DNA of 13,586 nt from Deltaproteobacteria bacterium (GCA_013152215.1 JAADGT010000068.1:2835-16420); one strand, 5' to 3'. Shown: positions 7,374 to 13,210, counted from the first letter of the stretch. The notes: generated by a model not told the origin, from the letters alone. Made by a program: numbers and translations.

Positions 7374-8738
7374 ATGGCCCGCCTCGTGTTCCTGCTGGTC
7401 CTGTTCCTGGCCATTCCGGGCGGGGCGGAGGAGTTCGTCTTCTACCCGAAGATCCTGAACACCGCCACCGGCCTGCCTGCCTCGCCGAGCCAGTTCATCT
7501 CCGCGGAGAAGTGCGCCTACTGCCACCCGCTCCAGTACGAGCAGTGGCGGGGCTCCATGCACGCGAACGCCTTGACCGATCCGCTGTTCCGGGCCGTGTG
7601 GCGGGAGTCCTCCCGCGAGACCGGGGTGCGCACCGACCGGTTCTGCGCCGGCTGCCACGCCCCTGTCGGGGCCCTGACCGAACAGGTGTGGATCCGGGAG
7701 TCCGGGGAGATCGTGATCGACCCCCGGGCCGACGAGGGGATCACCTGCGACTTCTGCCACTCCGTGGTGGCCGTGAAGCTCCTGGAGAAGGGGGGGAACC
7801 CCGGGAACTCGGGTCTGGCGGTGGAGCCGGAAGGCGCGAAGCAGGGACCGTACGCCGACGCCCACAGCACCTTCCACGCCACCGCCTACTCCGATGTCCA
7901 CACCCGCAGCGAGTTCTGCGGCGCCTGTCACAACGTGTTCCACCCGGTGAACAACACCGCCATCGCCCGCACCTACGAGGAGTGGAAGGGGAGCGAGTAC
8001 GCCCGTGCGGGGATCCAGTGCCAGGACTGCCACATGGTCCCCCCGGAGGTGGCGGCCCGGGTCGCTGACACCATGGAGAAGGCCGTCCGGACGGGCCTGA
8101 CCAGCGTGTTCGACACGGAGCGCACCCCGTTCTTCGACCACGACTTCACCGGTGCCAACGCGGCCGTGACCACCCTGCTGGACCAGTGGGGTCGGGCCAA
8201 CGAGGCGCGGCTGCGGCTGCGGAGCGCGGCCCGGATCGAGCTGGCCGTTCCGGAGCAGGTGGCGCCGGGAGGGGGGATGGAGGTCCGGGTGCGGGTGGAA
8301 AACGTCCGGGCCGGCCACAACCTGCCCACCTCCATGACGGAGCTGAGGCAGATGTGGCTTCACCTCGTCGTGCGGGATGCGGGCCGGAACGGCGCCGTGG
8401 TGTTCGAGAGCGGCGGGCTCGACTCCACGGGTCGGCTCGGGCCGGAGGCGCGGCGTTTCGGAGCCCAGGCCGTGGACTCGGAGGGCCGGCCCACGTGGAA
8501 ACCCTGGCGCATCGCCCGGATCGTGCGGGACACCTCGATCCCACCCCGCGGGGCCGCGACCGAGCGGTTCGAGATCCCTCTGCCCCCGGGGGCGAAGGGG
8601 CCCTTCGAGGTGCTCGCCCGCCTCCTGTACCGGAGCCTGCCCCAGGAGGTGGCCGACTCCTACCTGGATCGCCCGGGATGGAAGGTGCCCCTCGTGGAGA
8701 TGGCAACGGCGCGGGCCGAGGTGAGGGCGGCGCGGTAG
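7374..8738 (+). CDS. Exported pentaheme c-type cytochrome
   Basis: This 454-aa multiheme cytochrome has five CXXCH heme sites at residues 47-51, 91-95, 125-129, 182-186 and 216-220 (CAYCH, CAGCH, CDFCH, CGACH, CQDCH). The first, with HPLQYEQWRGSMHANA around it, resembles the cytochrome c554 type. The signal peptide is MARLVFLLVLFLAIPGGA, with likely cleavage after Ala18, which sends it to the periplasm; there is no lipobox cysteine. From about residue 300 there are no hemes but a beta-rich domain with GHNLPTSMTELRQ, whose histidine could be an axial ligand. An ATG at 7368 also fits, but GAGG ends right against it and is 6 nt from the ATG at 7374, so I prefer the latter. An electron-transfer role is inferred. 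Redox partners are not in the window. Confidence 0.9.
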   Translation: MARLVFLLVLFLAIPGGAEEFVFYPKILNTATGLPASPSQFISAEKCAYCHPLQYEQWRGSMHANALTDPLFRAVWRESSRETGVRTDRFCAGCHAPVGALTEQVWIRESGEIVIDPRADEGITCDFCHSVVAVKLLEKGGNPGNSGLAVEPEGAKQGPYADAHSTFHATAYSDVHTRSEFCGACHNVFHPVNNTAIARTYEEWKGSEYARAGIQCQDCHMVPPEVAARVADTMEKAVRTGLTSVFDTERTPFFDHDFTGANAAVTTLLDQWGRANEARLRLRSAARIELAVPEQVAPGGGMEVRVRVENVRAGHNLPTSMTELRQMWLHLVVRDAGRNGAVVFESGGLDSTGRLGPEARRFGAQAVDSEGRPTWKPWRIARIVRDTSIPPRGAATERFEIPLPPGAKGPFEVLARLLYRSLPQEVADSYLDRPGWKVPLVEMATARAEVRAAR

Positions 8739-8751
8739 GTCCGGGTGGGTC

Positions 8752-9738
8752 ATGGCCCGGGTGCTGATCCTGACGGGGATCGGGATCGTGGTGCTCCTCG
8801 TGGGGTTCCTTGCCTACTCCTTGTGGAAGGTCCGGTTCTTCACTCCGGCGGTGGGTTCTGGGCCGGCCGGCTCCCCGACGGCGAAAGCGCTCCGGCGTCA
8901 CGTGGAACACCTTACCGTTCGAATCGGTTCCCGGAGCGTGGGGGAGCCCGAGGCCCTGGGCCAGGCCCGGGACTACATCACCGAGACCCTGGGGCAGGCC
9001 GGGTTCGAGGCCCGGCTTCAGGCGGTGCCCTACGCCGGTCGGATCTACCACAACGTGATCGCGGCCGTGCCCGGCTCGGAGAGCGGCGAGCTCGTGGTCG
9101 TGGGCGCCCACTACGACACGGTGTGGGGAACGCCGGGAGCCGACGACAACGGGAGCGCGGTCGCGGTGCTCCTCGAGGTGGCAAGGGCGCTCGCCGAGAC
9201 CCGGCCCCGGCACCCCGTGGAACTCGCGTTCTTCACCCTGGAGGAGCCGCCGGTGTTCCCCTCCCGCTCCATGGGGAGCTCTGTGTACGCGGCGGCACTC
9301 CGGGAGGCGGGCCGGTCGGTTCGGGCCATGATCTGTCTCGAGATGGTCGGGTACTACCAGGGCTCCAAGGGGGGGCAGTCGTTTCCGTTCCCGTTCATGG
9401 GGTGGTTCTACCGATCCACACCGGACTTCGTCGCGGTTATCGGCAACTGGAGCTCCCGGGGGCTCGCGGGCGAGGTGGCGGGCGCCTTCCGGGAGGCAGC
9501 CCACCTTCCGGTGGAGACCCTGGCGCTGGGGCGCTTCGTGCCGGGCGTGGATTTCTCGGACCACCGGTGGTTCTGGGCGATGGGCTGGCCGGCCGTGATG
9601 GTGACCGATACCGCCTTCTACCGAAACCCCCACTACCACCGATCCACGGATACGATCGACACCCTGGACTTCGGGGCGATGGCCGAACTGGTGAAGGGGC
9701 TCGTCCGGGCGGTCCGGGGCCTTGCGGAGATTCCCTGA
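8752..9738 (+). CDS. M28-family zinc peptidase with N-terminal membrane anchor
   Basis: This 328-aa aminopeptidase-type metalloprotease starts with an N-terminal transmembrane helix (about 4-22, LILTGIGIVVLLVGFLAY), so the catalytic domain probably faces the periplasm. The M28 motifs are in order: AHYDT (His120), GADDNGS (Asp131, bridging), EE (Glu164 as likely base, Glu165 as ligand), Glu197 in LEMVGYY, SDHRWFW (Asp270) and HYHRSTDTID (His296 as likely last ligand). All residues for a two-zinc site are present. It starts 13 bp after the cytochrome stop with a GGTGGG sequence upstream, so it is probably in the same operon. The peptide substrate is unknown, and membership of the cluster does not by itself link it to electron transfer. 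Confidence 0.9.
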   Translation: MARVLILTGIGIVVLLVGFLAYSLWKVRFFTPAVGSGPAGSPTAKALRRHVEHLTVRIGSRSVGEPEALGQARDYITETLGQAGFEARLQAVPYAGRIYHNVIAAVPGSESGELVVVGAHYDTVWGTPGADDNGSAVAVLLEVARALAETRPRHPVELAFFTLEEPPVFPSRSMGSSVYAAALREAGRSVRAMICLEMVGYYQGSKGGQSFPFPFMGWFYRSTPDFVAVIGNWSSRGLAGEVAGAFREAAHLPVETLALGRFVPGVDFSDHRWFWAMGWPAVMVTDTAFYRNPHYHRSTDTIDTLDFGAMAELVKGLVRAVRGLAEIP

Positions 9739-9797
9739 TGCCGGAGACGGGTCCCTTGCCCCGCCCCTCGAGGAAACGTGCCCGTTTTGTCGCCGGG

Positions 9798-9825
9798 TTA
9801 AGGTTCCCTCTTCCTCGTCCGAAAC
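9798..9825 (+). promoter_or_regulatory. Candidate FliA (sigma28) promoter
   Basis: TTAAGGTT (9798-9805), a 12-bp spacer and TCCGAAAC (9818-9825) resemble the flagellar sigma28 consensus TAAAGTTT-N11-GCCGATAA at 6 of 8 and 5 of 8 positions. The implied start is about 28 nt before the ATG at 9860. The downstream gene looks like a motility-family protein, which is the main reason to take this site seriously. The region also contains the 7-bp inverted repeat CCCGTTT (9781-9787) / AAACGGG (9822-9828). Confidence 0.4.
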
Positions 9826-9859
9826 GGGAGAGGGTCCCCCAAGCAGGAAGGAGGCCGGG

Positions 9860-10054
9860 ATGGATCTGCGAGCGCTGGGGAGCGGCGACCTCACGATGGG
9901 GCTGATCGAGGAGATGACGGGCCTCAAGTCCGGGCAGGCCAGGGGCGAGGCCGGCATGGCGGTCCTCAACAAGATCCTGGACACCCAGGAGGCGCTTGCG
10001 GCAGAGTTGTTCCGAGCTCTTGGGGTGGGTGGGAACCTGGACCTCAAAGCATAG
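9860..10054 (+). CDS. Small YjfB-like putative motility protein
   Basis: This 64-aa protein starts at the ATG at 9860, behind an excellent Shine-Dalgarno sequence (AAGGAGG at 9848-9854). The start MDLRAL, the central VLNKILDTQEALAAELF helix and the ending GGNLDLKA resemble the YjfB putative motility protein family (PF14070), which has this length. That assignment is from memory of the family pattern. No signal peptide, membrane segment or cysteine is present. The frame is open upstream to 9722, but the strong ribosome binding site and the GC-rich hairpin DNA there argue for the short form. No flagellar genes are adjacent, so it would be an orphan with its own promoter, and a strong hairpin follows the stop. 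Confidence 0.6.
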   Translation: MDLRALGSGDLTMGLIEEMTGLKSGQARGEAGMAVLNKILDTQEALAAELFRALGVGGNLDLKA

Positions 10055-10070
10055 CGCCTGCCGCCTTTGC

Positions 10071-10108
10071 GCACGAACGGGCGGTCCCAGCGGGCCGCCC
10101 GTTCGTGC
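10071..10108. terminator. Strong perfect hairpin after the small protein gene
   Basis: GCACGAACGGGCGG (10071-10084) pairs perfectly over 14 bp with CCGCCCGTTCGTGC (10095-10108) around a 10-nt loop. It lies 16 bp after the stop at 10054. There is no T-tract on either strand, so it may be an atypical terminator or an RNA 3'-end stabiliser. Confidence 0.6.
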
Positions 10109-10148
10109 GTGCGAGGCCCGCCCAGGCCCCTGCGAGAAACGCTTGCCT

Positions 10149-10190
10149 CACCCGCTCCCCCTCTCTCCCGAGGAGGAGCGGAGCGGGGTG
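10149..10190. repeat. Imperfect CCC/GGG inverted repeat
   Basis: CACCCGCTCC (10149-10158) and GGAGCGGGGTG (10180-10190) are inverted with one bulged base, around the pyrimidine-rich centre CCCTCTCTCCCGAGGAGG. It looks like the common CTCACCC...CTCTCCC...GGGTGAG type of proteobacterial intergenic repeat. It lies between the small protein and the thioesterase. Confidence 0.45.
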
Positions 10191-10237
10191 GGGGGGCCGG
10201 GCCGAAGGCGGCGGAACCAAACGAGGAGAGCGAACCC

Positions 10238-10645
10238 GTGGACGAGGCGTTTTGGTACGAGCGGGCCCGGGAGGTCTTCGACGGCATCGCCCTGGCCCGG
10301 CACCTGGGGTTCGAGCTGCTGGAGGTGGAGCCGGACACGGCCGTCATGGCCGTGACGGTGGACGAGCGCCACGGCAACTACCTGGGGGGCCTCCACGGAG
10401 GGGTGCTGGCCGCCCTGGTGGACACCGTGGCGTTCTTCCCGGGGCGGCTCCTGCCCTCGGGGCTGCGGCTCGCCACCGAGGGGCTGGAGGTGCACTTCAT
10501 GCGGCCGGCCGGGCCGGGTGCCCGGATCGTGGCCCGGGCAGATCTTCTTCGGTTGGGGCGACGGGTGGCCACGGTGCAGGTGCAGGCGAAGGACGGCCAA
10601 GGGCAGCTTCTCTGCCACGCCGTGGTGACCCTGCTCACCCTGTGA
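10238..10645 (+). CDS. Hotdog-fold PaaI-type acyl-CoA thioesterase
   Basis: This is a 135-aa single hotdog-domain protein. The signature HGGVLAALVDTVAFF (53-67) carries the PaaI/YbgC-type HGG motif, with Asp62 as likely catalytic acid. The strand LEVHFMRPAGPGARIVARADLLRLGRRVATVQVQ is the usual second half of the fold. Such enzymes hydrolyse aromatic or medium-chain acyl-CoA thioesters; the substrate is not predictable. I chose the GTG at 10238 because GAGGAG lies upstream and because the open frame before it runs through hairpin DNA. Its 3' end overlaps the convergent deacetylase gene by 11 bp, so the two transcripts are antisense at their ends. Confidence 0.88.
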   Translation: MDEAFWYERAREVFDGIALARHLGFELLEVEPDTAVMAVTVDERHGNYLGGLHGGVLAALVDTVAFFPGRLLPSGLRLATEGLEVHFMRPAGPGARIVARADLLRLGRRVATVQVQAKDGQGQLLCHAVVTLLTL

Positions 10646-11615
10646 GGGTGCCGAGGAGCGCTCCCACGTGGGCTGCCGCGGCCGGGCCCAGCCCTGCGAG
10701 ATCGTACCCCCCTTCCAACACGCTCACGATCCGCCCCCCGCACAGGCCCTCGGCGGCCTCCACGAGCCGCCCGGTGGCCCGCCGGAACCCGTCGGACGTC
10801 ACCGCCAGGTGGGCCATGGGATCCGTGGCCAGGGCGTCGAACCCCATGGACAGGATCACGAGCTCCGGCCGGAAGGCTTCGAGCTCGGGAAGCACCGCGT
10901 CCTCCTGGGCGGCCACGAACTCGTCGTTCCCGGCGCCGTGGGCAAGGCAGACGTTCCGGGTGAACCCGGCGCCGGGCCCTGCCCCGGTCTCGCCGGGCCA
11001 GCCCGTACCCGGGTACTTGAGGGTCAGGGGATGCTCGTGGACCGAGAGGTAGAGCACGTCGGGCCGTTCCCAGAAGATGGCCTGGGTGCCGTTACCGTGG
11101 TGGGCGTCGAGGTCCACCACGGCCACCCGGGCGAGGCCCCGGCGCCGGAGGGCGTGCTCGGCCGCCAACGCCGCGTGGTTCACCAGGCAGAACCCCCCGG
11201 CCCGGTCTGGGCCGGCGTGGTGCCCCGGAGGTCGCACGGCGCAGAATGCCCGTCCGACGCGGCCGTCGAGCACGGCATCGGTGGCCGCCAGGACCCCGCC
11301 GCTCGCCCAGGACGCCACCTCGAAGCTCTCGGGGCAGATCCGGGTCTCGGGCTCCGCCACGTACCCGAACCCGTGCTCGCAGGCGAGCCGGAGGAGCTCC
11401 ACGTAGGCCGGATGGTGGACGAGGGCCAGGTCCTGGGCCGTGGCCAGGGCGAACCGGAGCCGCACGAGTCTGTCCAAGAGGCCTTTGGCTTCCAGAACCC
11501 CCTCGATCACCTCGAGCCGCAGGGGAGACTCGGGGTGATCGGGACCGGGACGATGGTGCCGGAGGAAGGGGTGGCCCACCCACCCTACGGTCGGGGCCGG
11601 CCCGCCCTCAGCCAC
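10635..11615 (-). CDS. Histone deacetylase-family amidohydrolase
   Basis: This is a 326-aa zinc hydrolase of the arginase/deacetylase fold. Motifs are RPPGHHAG with the His132-His133 relay, VDLDAHHGNGTQ with zinc ligands Asp170 and His172, SMGFDA with ligand Asp260, and LEGGYD with catalytic Tyr304. All catalytic residues are intact. Bacterial relatives deacetylate acetyl-lysine (AcuC-like) or acetylpolyamines; the sequence does not decide between these. The GTG at 11615 shares the 8 bases GTGGCTGA with the end of the alkyltransferase gene, and GGAGG lies upstream within that gene. This points to translational coupling. No signal peptide is present, so it is cytosolic. Confidence 0.9.
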   Translation of the reverse strand: MAEGGPAPTVGWVGHPFLRHHRPGPDHPESPLRLEVIEGVLEAKGLLDRLVRLRFALATAQDLALVHHPAYVELLRLACEHGFGYVAEPETRICPESFEVASWASGGVLAATDAVLDGRVGRAFCAVRPPGHHAGPDRAGGFCLVNHAALAAEHALRRRGLARVAVVDLDAHHGNGTQAIFWERPDVLYLSVHEHPLTLKYPGTGWPGETGAGPGAGFTRNVCLAHGAGNDEFVAAQEDAVLPELEAFRPELVILSMGFDALATDPMAHLAVTSDGFRRATGRLVEAAEGLCGGRIVSVLEGGYDLAGLGPAAAAHVGALLGTLTG

Positions 11616-12084
11616 GGGAGCGGGCCTCCAGTTCCAGGAGGAGCCGCTTCACCGAGCCCGCGGCGCCCCGTTCCCAGTCGCCGGCGTATCCCCCCAGCCC
11701 CGATCGGGCCACCACCCGGTGGCAGGGCACCACGATGGGCAGGGGGTTGGCGCGGCAGGCCCCCCCCACGGCCCGGGGACTGGTGCCCAGCGCCCGGGCC
11801 AACTCTCCGTAGGTGCGCACGGCGCCGTACGGGATTCCGCCCAGGGCCTCCCATACCCGGAGTCGGAACGGGGAGATCCCCGGAGGGAACCGGAGCGGCA
11901 CCGTGAACCGGGTTCGATCGCCCGCAAAGTACTCCTCGAGCTCTCGGGCGGCTTGGGCGAGGATCGTGTCCGGGACGGCCGTGGGGCCCCCGGCACCGAA
12001 CCGGATGGCCACCAAGGCCCCCCTCTCGGCCACGAGGGTGAGGGGGCCCACCGGGGTCGTCAGGGTGAGTTCGTTCGTGTGCAA
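11608..12084 (-). CDS. ogt: Methylated-DNA-protein-cysteine methyltransferase
   Basis: This 158-aa suicide DNA-repair protein transfers alkyl groups from O6-alkylguanine to its own cysteine. The acceptor is Cys121 in VVPCHRVV (118-125). The helix-turn-helix SPFRLRVWEALGGIPYGAVRTYGELA and the GLGGYAGDWERK/G-type tail are intact. There is no N-terminal Ada regulatory domain, so it is an Ogt-type protein. No ATG fits: I chose TTG at 12084, which gives MHTNELTLTTPVGPL and has GGGAGGA 6 nt before it. The frame remains open further upstream only because of GC-rich shadow sequence, which would overlap the divergent cupin gene. It is coupled to the downstream deacetylase by an 8-nt overlap. Confidence 0.92.
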   Translation of the reverse strand: MHTNELTLTTPVGPLTLVAERGALVAIRFGAGGPTAVPDTILAQAARELEEYFAGDRTRFTVPLRFPPGISPFRLRVWEALGGIPYGAVRTYGELARALGTSPRAVGGACRANPLPIVVPCHRVVARSGLGGYAGDWERGAAGSVKRLLLELEARSRG

Positions 12085-12183
12085 GGGGGTTCCTCCCGGG
12101 GGAAGGGGTGTTGCGGAGGTGGGGAACTCGGGTACCCTCATTGTGCCACAGGACATCCAGAACCGACATAAGGAGGTTTGGCC

Positions 12184-12513
12184 ATGGCATCCAAGGCCCC
12201 CGTTTCGACCCCGATCGACCTGGCGAGCTTCGTCGAGTACGCGGAAGGCTCGATCGTGAGCCGCACGCTCGTGGACCGCAAGGCCGGGACGCTTACGCTC
12301 TTCGCCTTCGACGAGGGCCAGGGCCTCAGCGAGCACACCGCGCCCTTCGACGCCGTGGTCCAGATCGTGGACGGCGAGGCCCTGTTGGTGATCGGGGGCA
12401 AGGAGGTCCGGGCCGGGGCGGGGGAGCTCGTCGTCATGCCCGCAAACGTGCCCCACTCAGTGCGGGCCGAGAAGCGGTTCAAGATGCTCCTCATCATGAT
12501 CCGGGGCGAGTAG
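12184..12513 (+). CDS. Small single-domain cupin protein
   Basis: This is a 109-aa cupin. The first motif, GLSEHTAPFDAVVQIVDGE (48-66), keeps His51 but has Pro/Phe/Asp where a classical metal-binding cupin has a second His and a Glu. The second motif, MPANVPHSV (85-93), keeps His91. Metal binding may therefore be partial. Members of this type are common and mostly of unknown function. AAGGAGG (12170-12176) lies 7 nt before the ATG. A TTG six bases upstream is in frame but too close to the ribosome binding site. It is divergent from ogt across 99 bp, in which I see no convincing promoter boxes. Just after it lies the gene-free repeat region. Confidence 0.85.
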   Translation: MASKAPVSTPIDLASFVEYAEGSIVSRTLVDRKAGTLTLFAFDEGQGLSEHTAPFDAVVQIVDGEALLVIGGKEVRAGAGELVVMPANVPHSVRAEKRFKMLLIMIRGE

Positions 12514-12526
12514 GGGACCGGCGCAG
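12514..12526. repeat. Left 13-bp direct repeat (GGGACCGGCGCAG)
   Basis: This sequence begins immediately after the cupin stop codon and recurs identically in the same orientation at 12867-12879. The 340 bp between the two copies contains the long palindromic element and its neighbouring hairpins. Confidence 0.6.
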
Positions 12527-12579
12527 TTCGGCCCAGGACAGGCTTGTTCCTTGGAAGACCCCTTTCGGGGCCCTACAAC

Positions 12580-12808
12580 GGGGAAGGGTAACTTTCGTTG
12601 TCTCGGGTCCATTGCCGGCGGCGGGGCAGGGGGCCTGCTTCCGGCCGCGCGCGAAGCCGGGCGTTGCGATTCGCCGCGCAGGCACGGGGCACCGGCAGTG
12701 GTTTCATGGCAGTTCGGTGGGGCACGAACGAACTCACGGTGCGAGCGTTGGAGGCGCTGCGCGGCGAGCTAAGGAGCCGCACGCGGCTCTCCAGCAGGCC
12801 CCCTGCCC
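12580..12808 (+). repeat. Long copy (B) of the palindromic repeat element
   Basis: The core is a perfect 16-bp inverted repeat, GGGCAGGGGGCCTGCT (12624-12639) and AGCAGGCCCCCTGCCC (12793-12808). Inside it, TCCGGCCGCGCG (12640-12651) and GCTCTCC (12786-12792) match the loop borders of copy A. Between these is about 130 bp of extra sequence, itself structured: TCGCCGCGCAG (12671-12681) pairs with CTGCGCGGCGA (12757-12767), and GAGCCGC (12774-12780) with GCGGCTC (12783-12789). Upstream, a GAAGGGTAACTTTC box (12583-12596) lies 26 nt before the GGGGC start of the palindrome, as in copy A. Small hairpins at 12559-12570 (CCCC-TTTC-GGGG) and 12575-12601 (ACAACG/CGTTGT) precede or overlap it. ORFs here are low-complexity and I do not call a gene. 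Confidence 0.8.
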
Positions 12809-12834
12809 TCCGGCTCCGATGCCAAGGCGACTTT

Positions 12835-12857
12835 CGACCAACGACTGACGACCAACG
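12835..12857. repeat. CGACCAACG doublet
   Basis: CGACCAACG occurs at 12835-12843 and again at 12849-12857 with ACTGA between. It shares ACCAACGAC with the spacer upstream of ugd (1418-1455, minus strand), suggesting a short dispersed intergenic repeat. Confidence 0.5.
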
Positions 12858-12866
12858 CGACGCACT

Positions 12867-12879
12867 GGGACCGGCGCAG
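12867..12879. repeat. Right 13-bp direct repeat (GGGACCGGCGCAG)
   Basis: This is identical to 12514-12526. It lies 20 bp before the left arm of the terminator hairpin. Confidence 0.6.
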
Positions 12880-12898
12880 CCCCGGCGCAACACACAAT

Positions 12899-12939
12899 AA
12901 AACGGCCCGGACGGCAGGGGCGCCGGTCCGGGCCGTTTT
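12899..12939. terminator. Bidirectional intrinsic terminator
   Basis: AAAACGGCCCGGAC (12899-12912) pairs perfectly over 14 bp with GTCCGGGCCGTTTT (12926-12939) around a 13-nt loop. The stem ends in TTTT on both strands. Leftward it lies 8 bp past the tRNA-Glu 3' end and is the natural terminator of the tRNA unit. Rightward it would stop read-through from the cupin side. Confidence 0.88.
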
Positions 12940-12947
12940 CTGAGAAA

Positions 12948-13025
12948 TGGCGTCCCCAGGGGGATTTGAACCCCCGTCGCCGGCGTGAAAGGCCGGTGTC
13001 CTGGGCCAGGCTAGACGATGGGGAC
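12948..13025 (-). tRNA. tRNA-Glu (UUC)
   Basis: On the minus strand this is a 78-nt tRNA including an encoded 3' CCA (plus-strand TGG at 12948-12950). The acceptor GTCCCCA pairs with TGGGGAC, and the GGGGGTTCAAATCCCCC T-arm is intact. The anticodon loop CTTTCAC has anticodon TTC at 12987-12989. The acceptor and D-arm sequence GTCCCC.TCGTCTAG is typical of bacterial glutamate tRNAs. The 5' leader contains the small hairpin GAATCG-GGAA-CGATTC (13027-13042). No separate promoter is obvious in the 62-bp gap, so it is probably processed from a tRNA-Lys-Glu transcript. Confidence 0.97.
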
Positions 13026-13087
13026 GGAATCGGGAACGATTCGAACGAAACGGGGCCGCACGGAGGGCCCCGGGGTCTCCCAAGGGA

Positions 13088-13163
13088 TGGTGAGCCGTCC
13101 AGGATTCGAACCTGGGACCCTCTGATTAAAAGTCAGATGCTCTGCCAGCTGAGCTAACGGCCC
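13088..13163 (-). tRNA. tRNA-Lys (UUU)
   Basis: On the minus strand this is a 76-nt tRNA ending in an encoded CCA (plus-strand TGG at 13088-13090). The acceptor GGGCCGT pairs with ACGGCTC with one G-U pair. The D-arm TTAGCTCAGCTGGCAGAGC and the T-arm CCAGGTTCGAATCCTGG are canonical. The loop CTTTTAA carries anticodon TTT at 13128-13130. It lies first in the two-tRNA unit, 19 bp after the -10 element of a strong promoter. Confidence 0.97.
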
Positions 13164-13181
13164 ACGCCGATAAGGCGCGCC

Positions 13182-13210
13182 TTTATACACGAGCCCAGGA
13201 TCCGTGTCAA
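13182..13210 (-). promoter_or_regulatory. Near-consensus sigma70 promoter of the tRNA unit
   Basis: On the minus strand, TTGACA (13210-13205) is a perfect -35 and TATAAA (13187-13182) matches the -10 at 5 of 6 positions, with the ideal 17-bp spacer. It is followed by GGCGCGCC, a GC-rich discriminator of the kind associated with stringent (ppGpp) control of stable RNA genes. The mature tRNA-Lys 5' end is at 13163, leaving a leader of roughly 10-12 nt. Confidence 0.88.

Noticed and set aside
9739..9859. Possible third copy of the palindromic repeat (GGGTCCCCCAAGCAGG near 9832)
   Set aside because: It lacks the TCCGGCCGCGCG and GCTCTCC borders and a matching opposite arm. The similarity is limited to a few GC-rich bases.
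8146..10377. A 743-codon open frame on the minus strand, and similar long frames opposite ugd, coaBC, the mutase and the cytochrome
   Set aside because: The proteins are Pro/Arg/Gly-rich with no recognisable motif and lie antisense to genes with intact catalytic motifs. They are expected by-products of very high GC.
12085..12183. Divergent promoters between ogt and the cupin gene
   Set aside because: The best boxes (CACAAT on the minus strand, TTGTGC/GACATA on the plus strand) match the consensus poorly or have bad spacing.
12573..12900. Open frames of about 100 codons on both strands within the repeat region
   Set aside because: They run straight through inverted repeats, lack a ribosome binding site and show no family motif. 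The region is better explained as a structured repeat.
13026..13087. Separate promoter for tRNA-Glu
   Set aside because: No TTGACA/TATAAT-like pair exists in the 62-bp gap. Cotranscription from the tRNA-Lys promoter is simpler.
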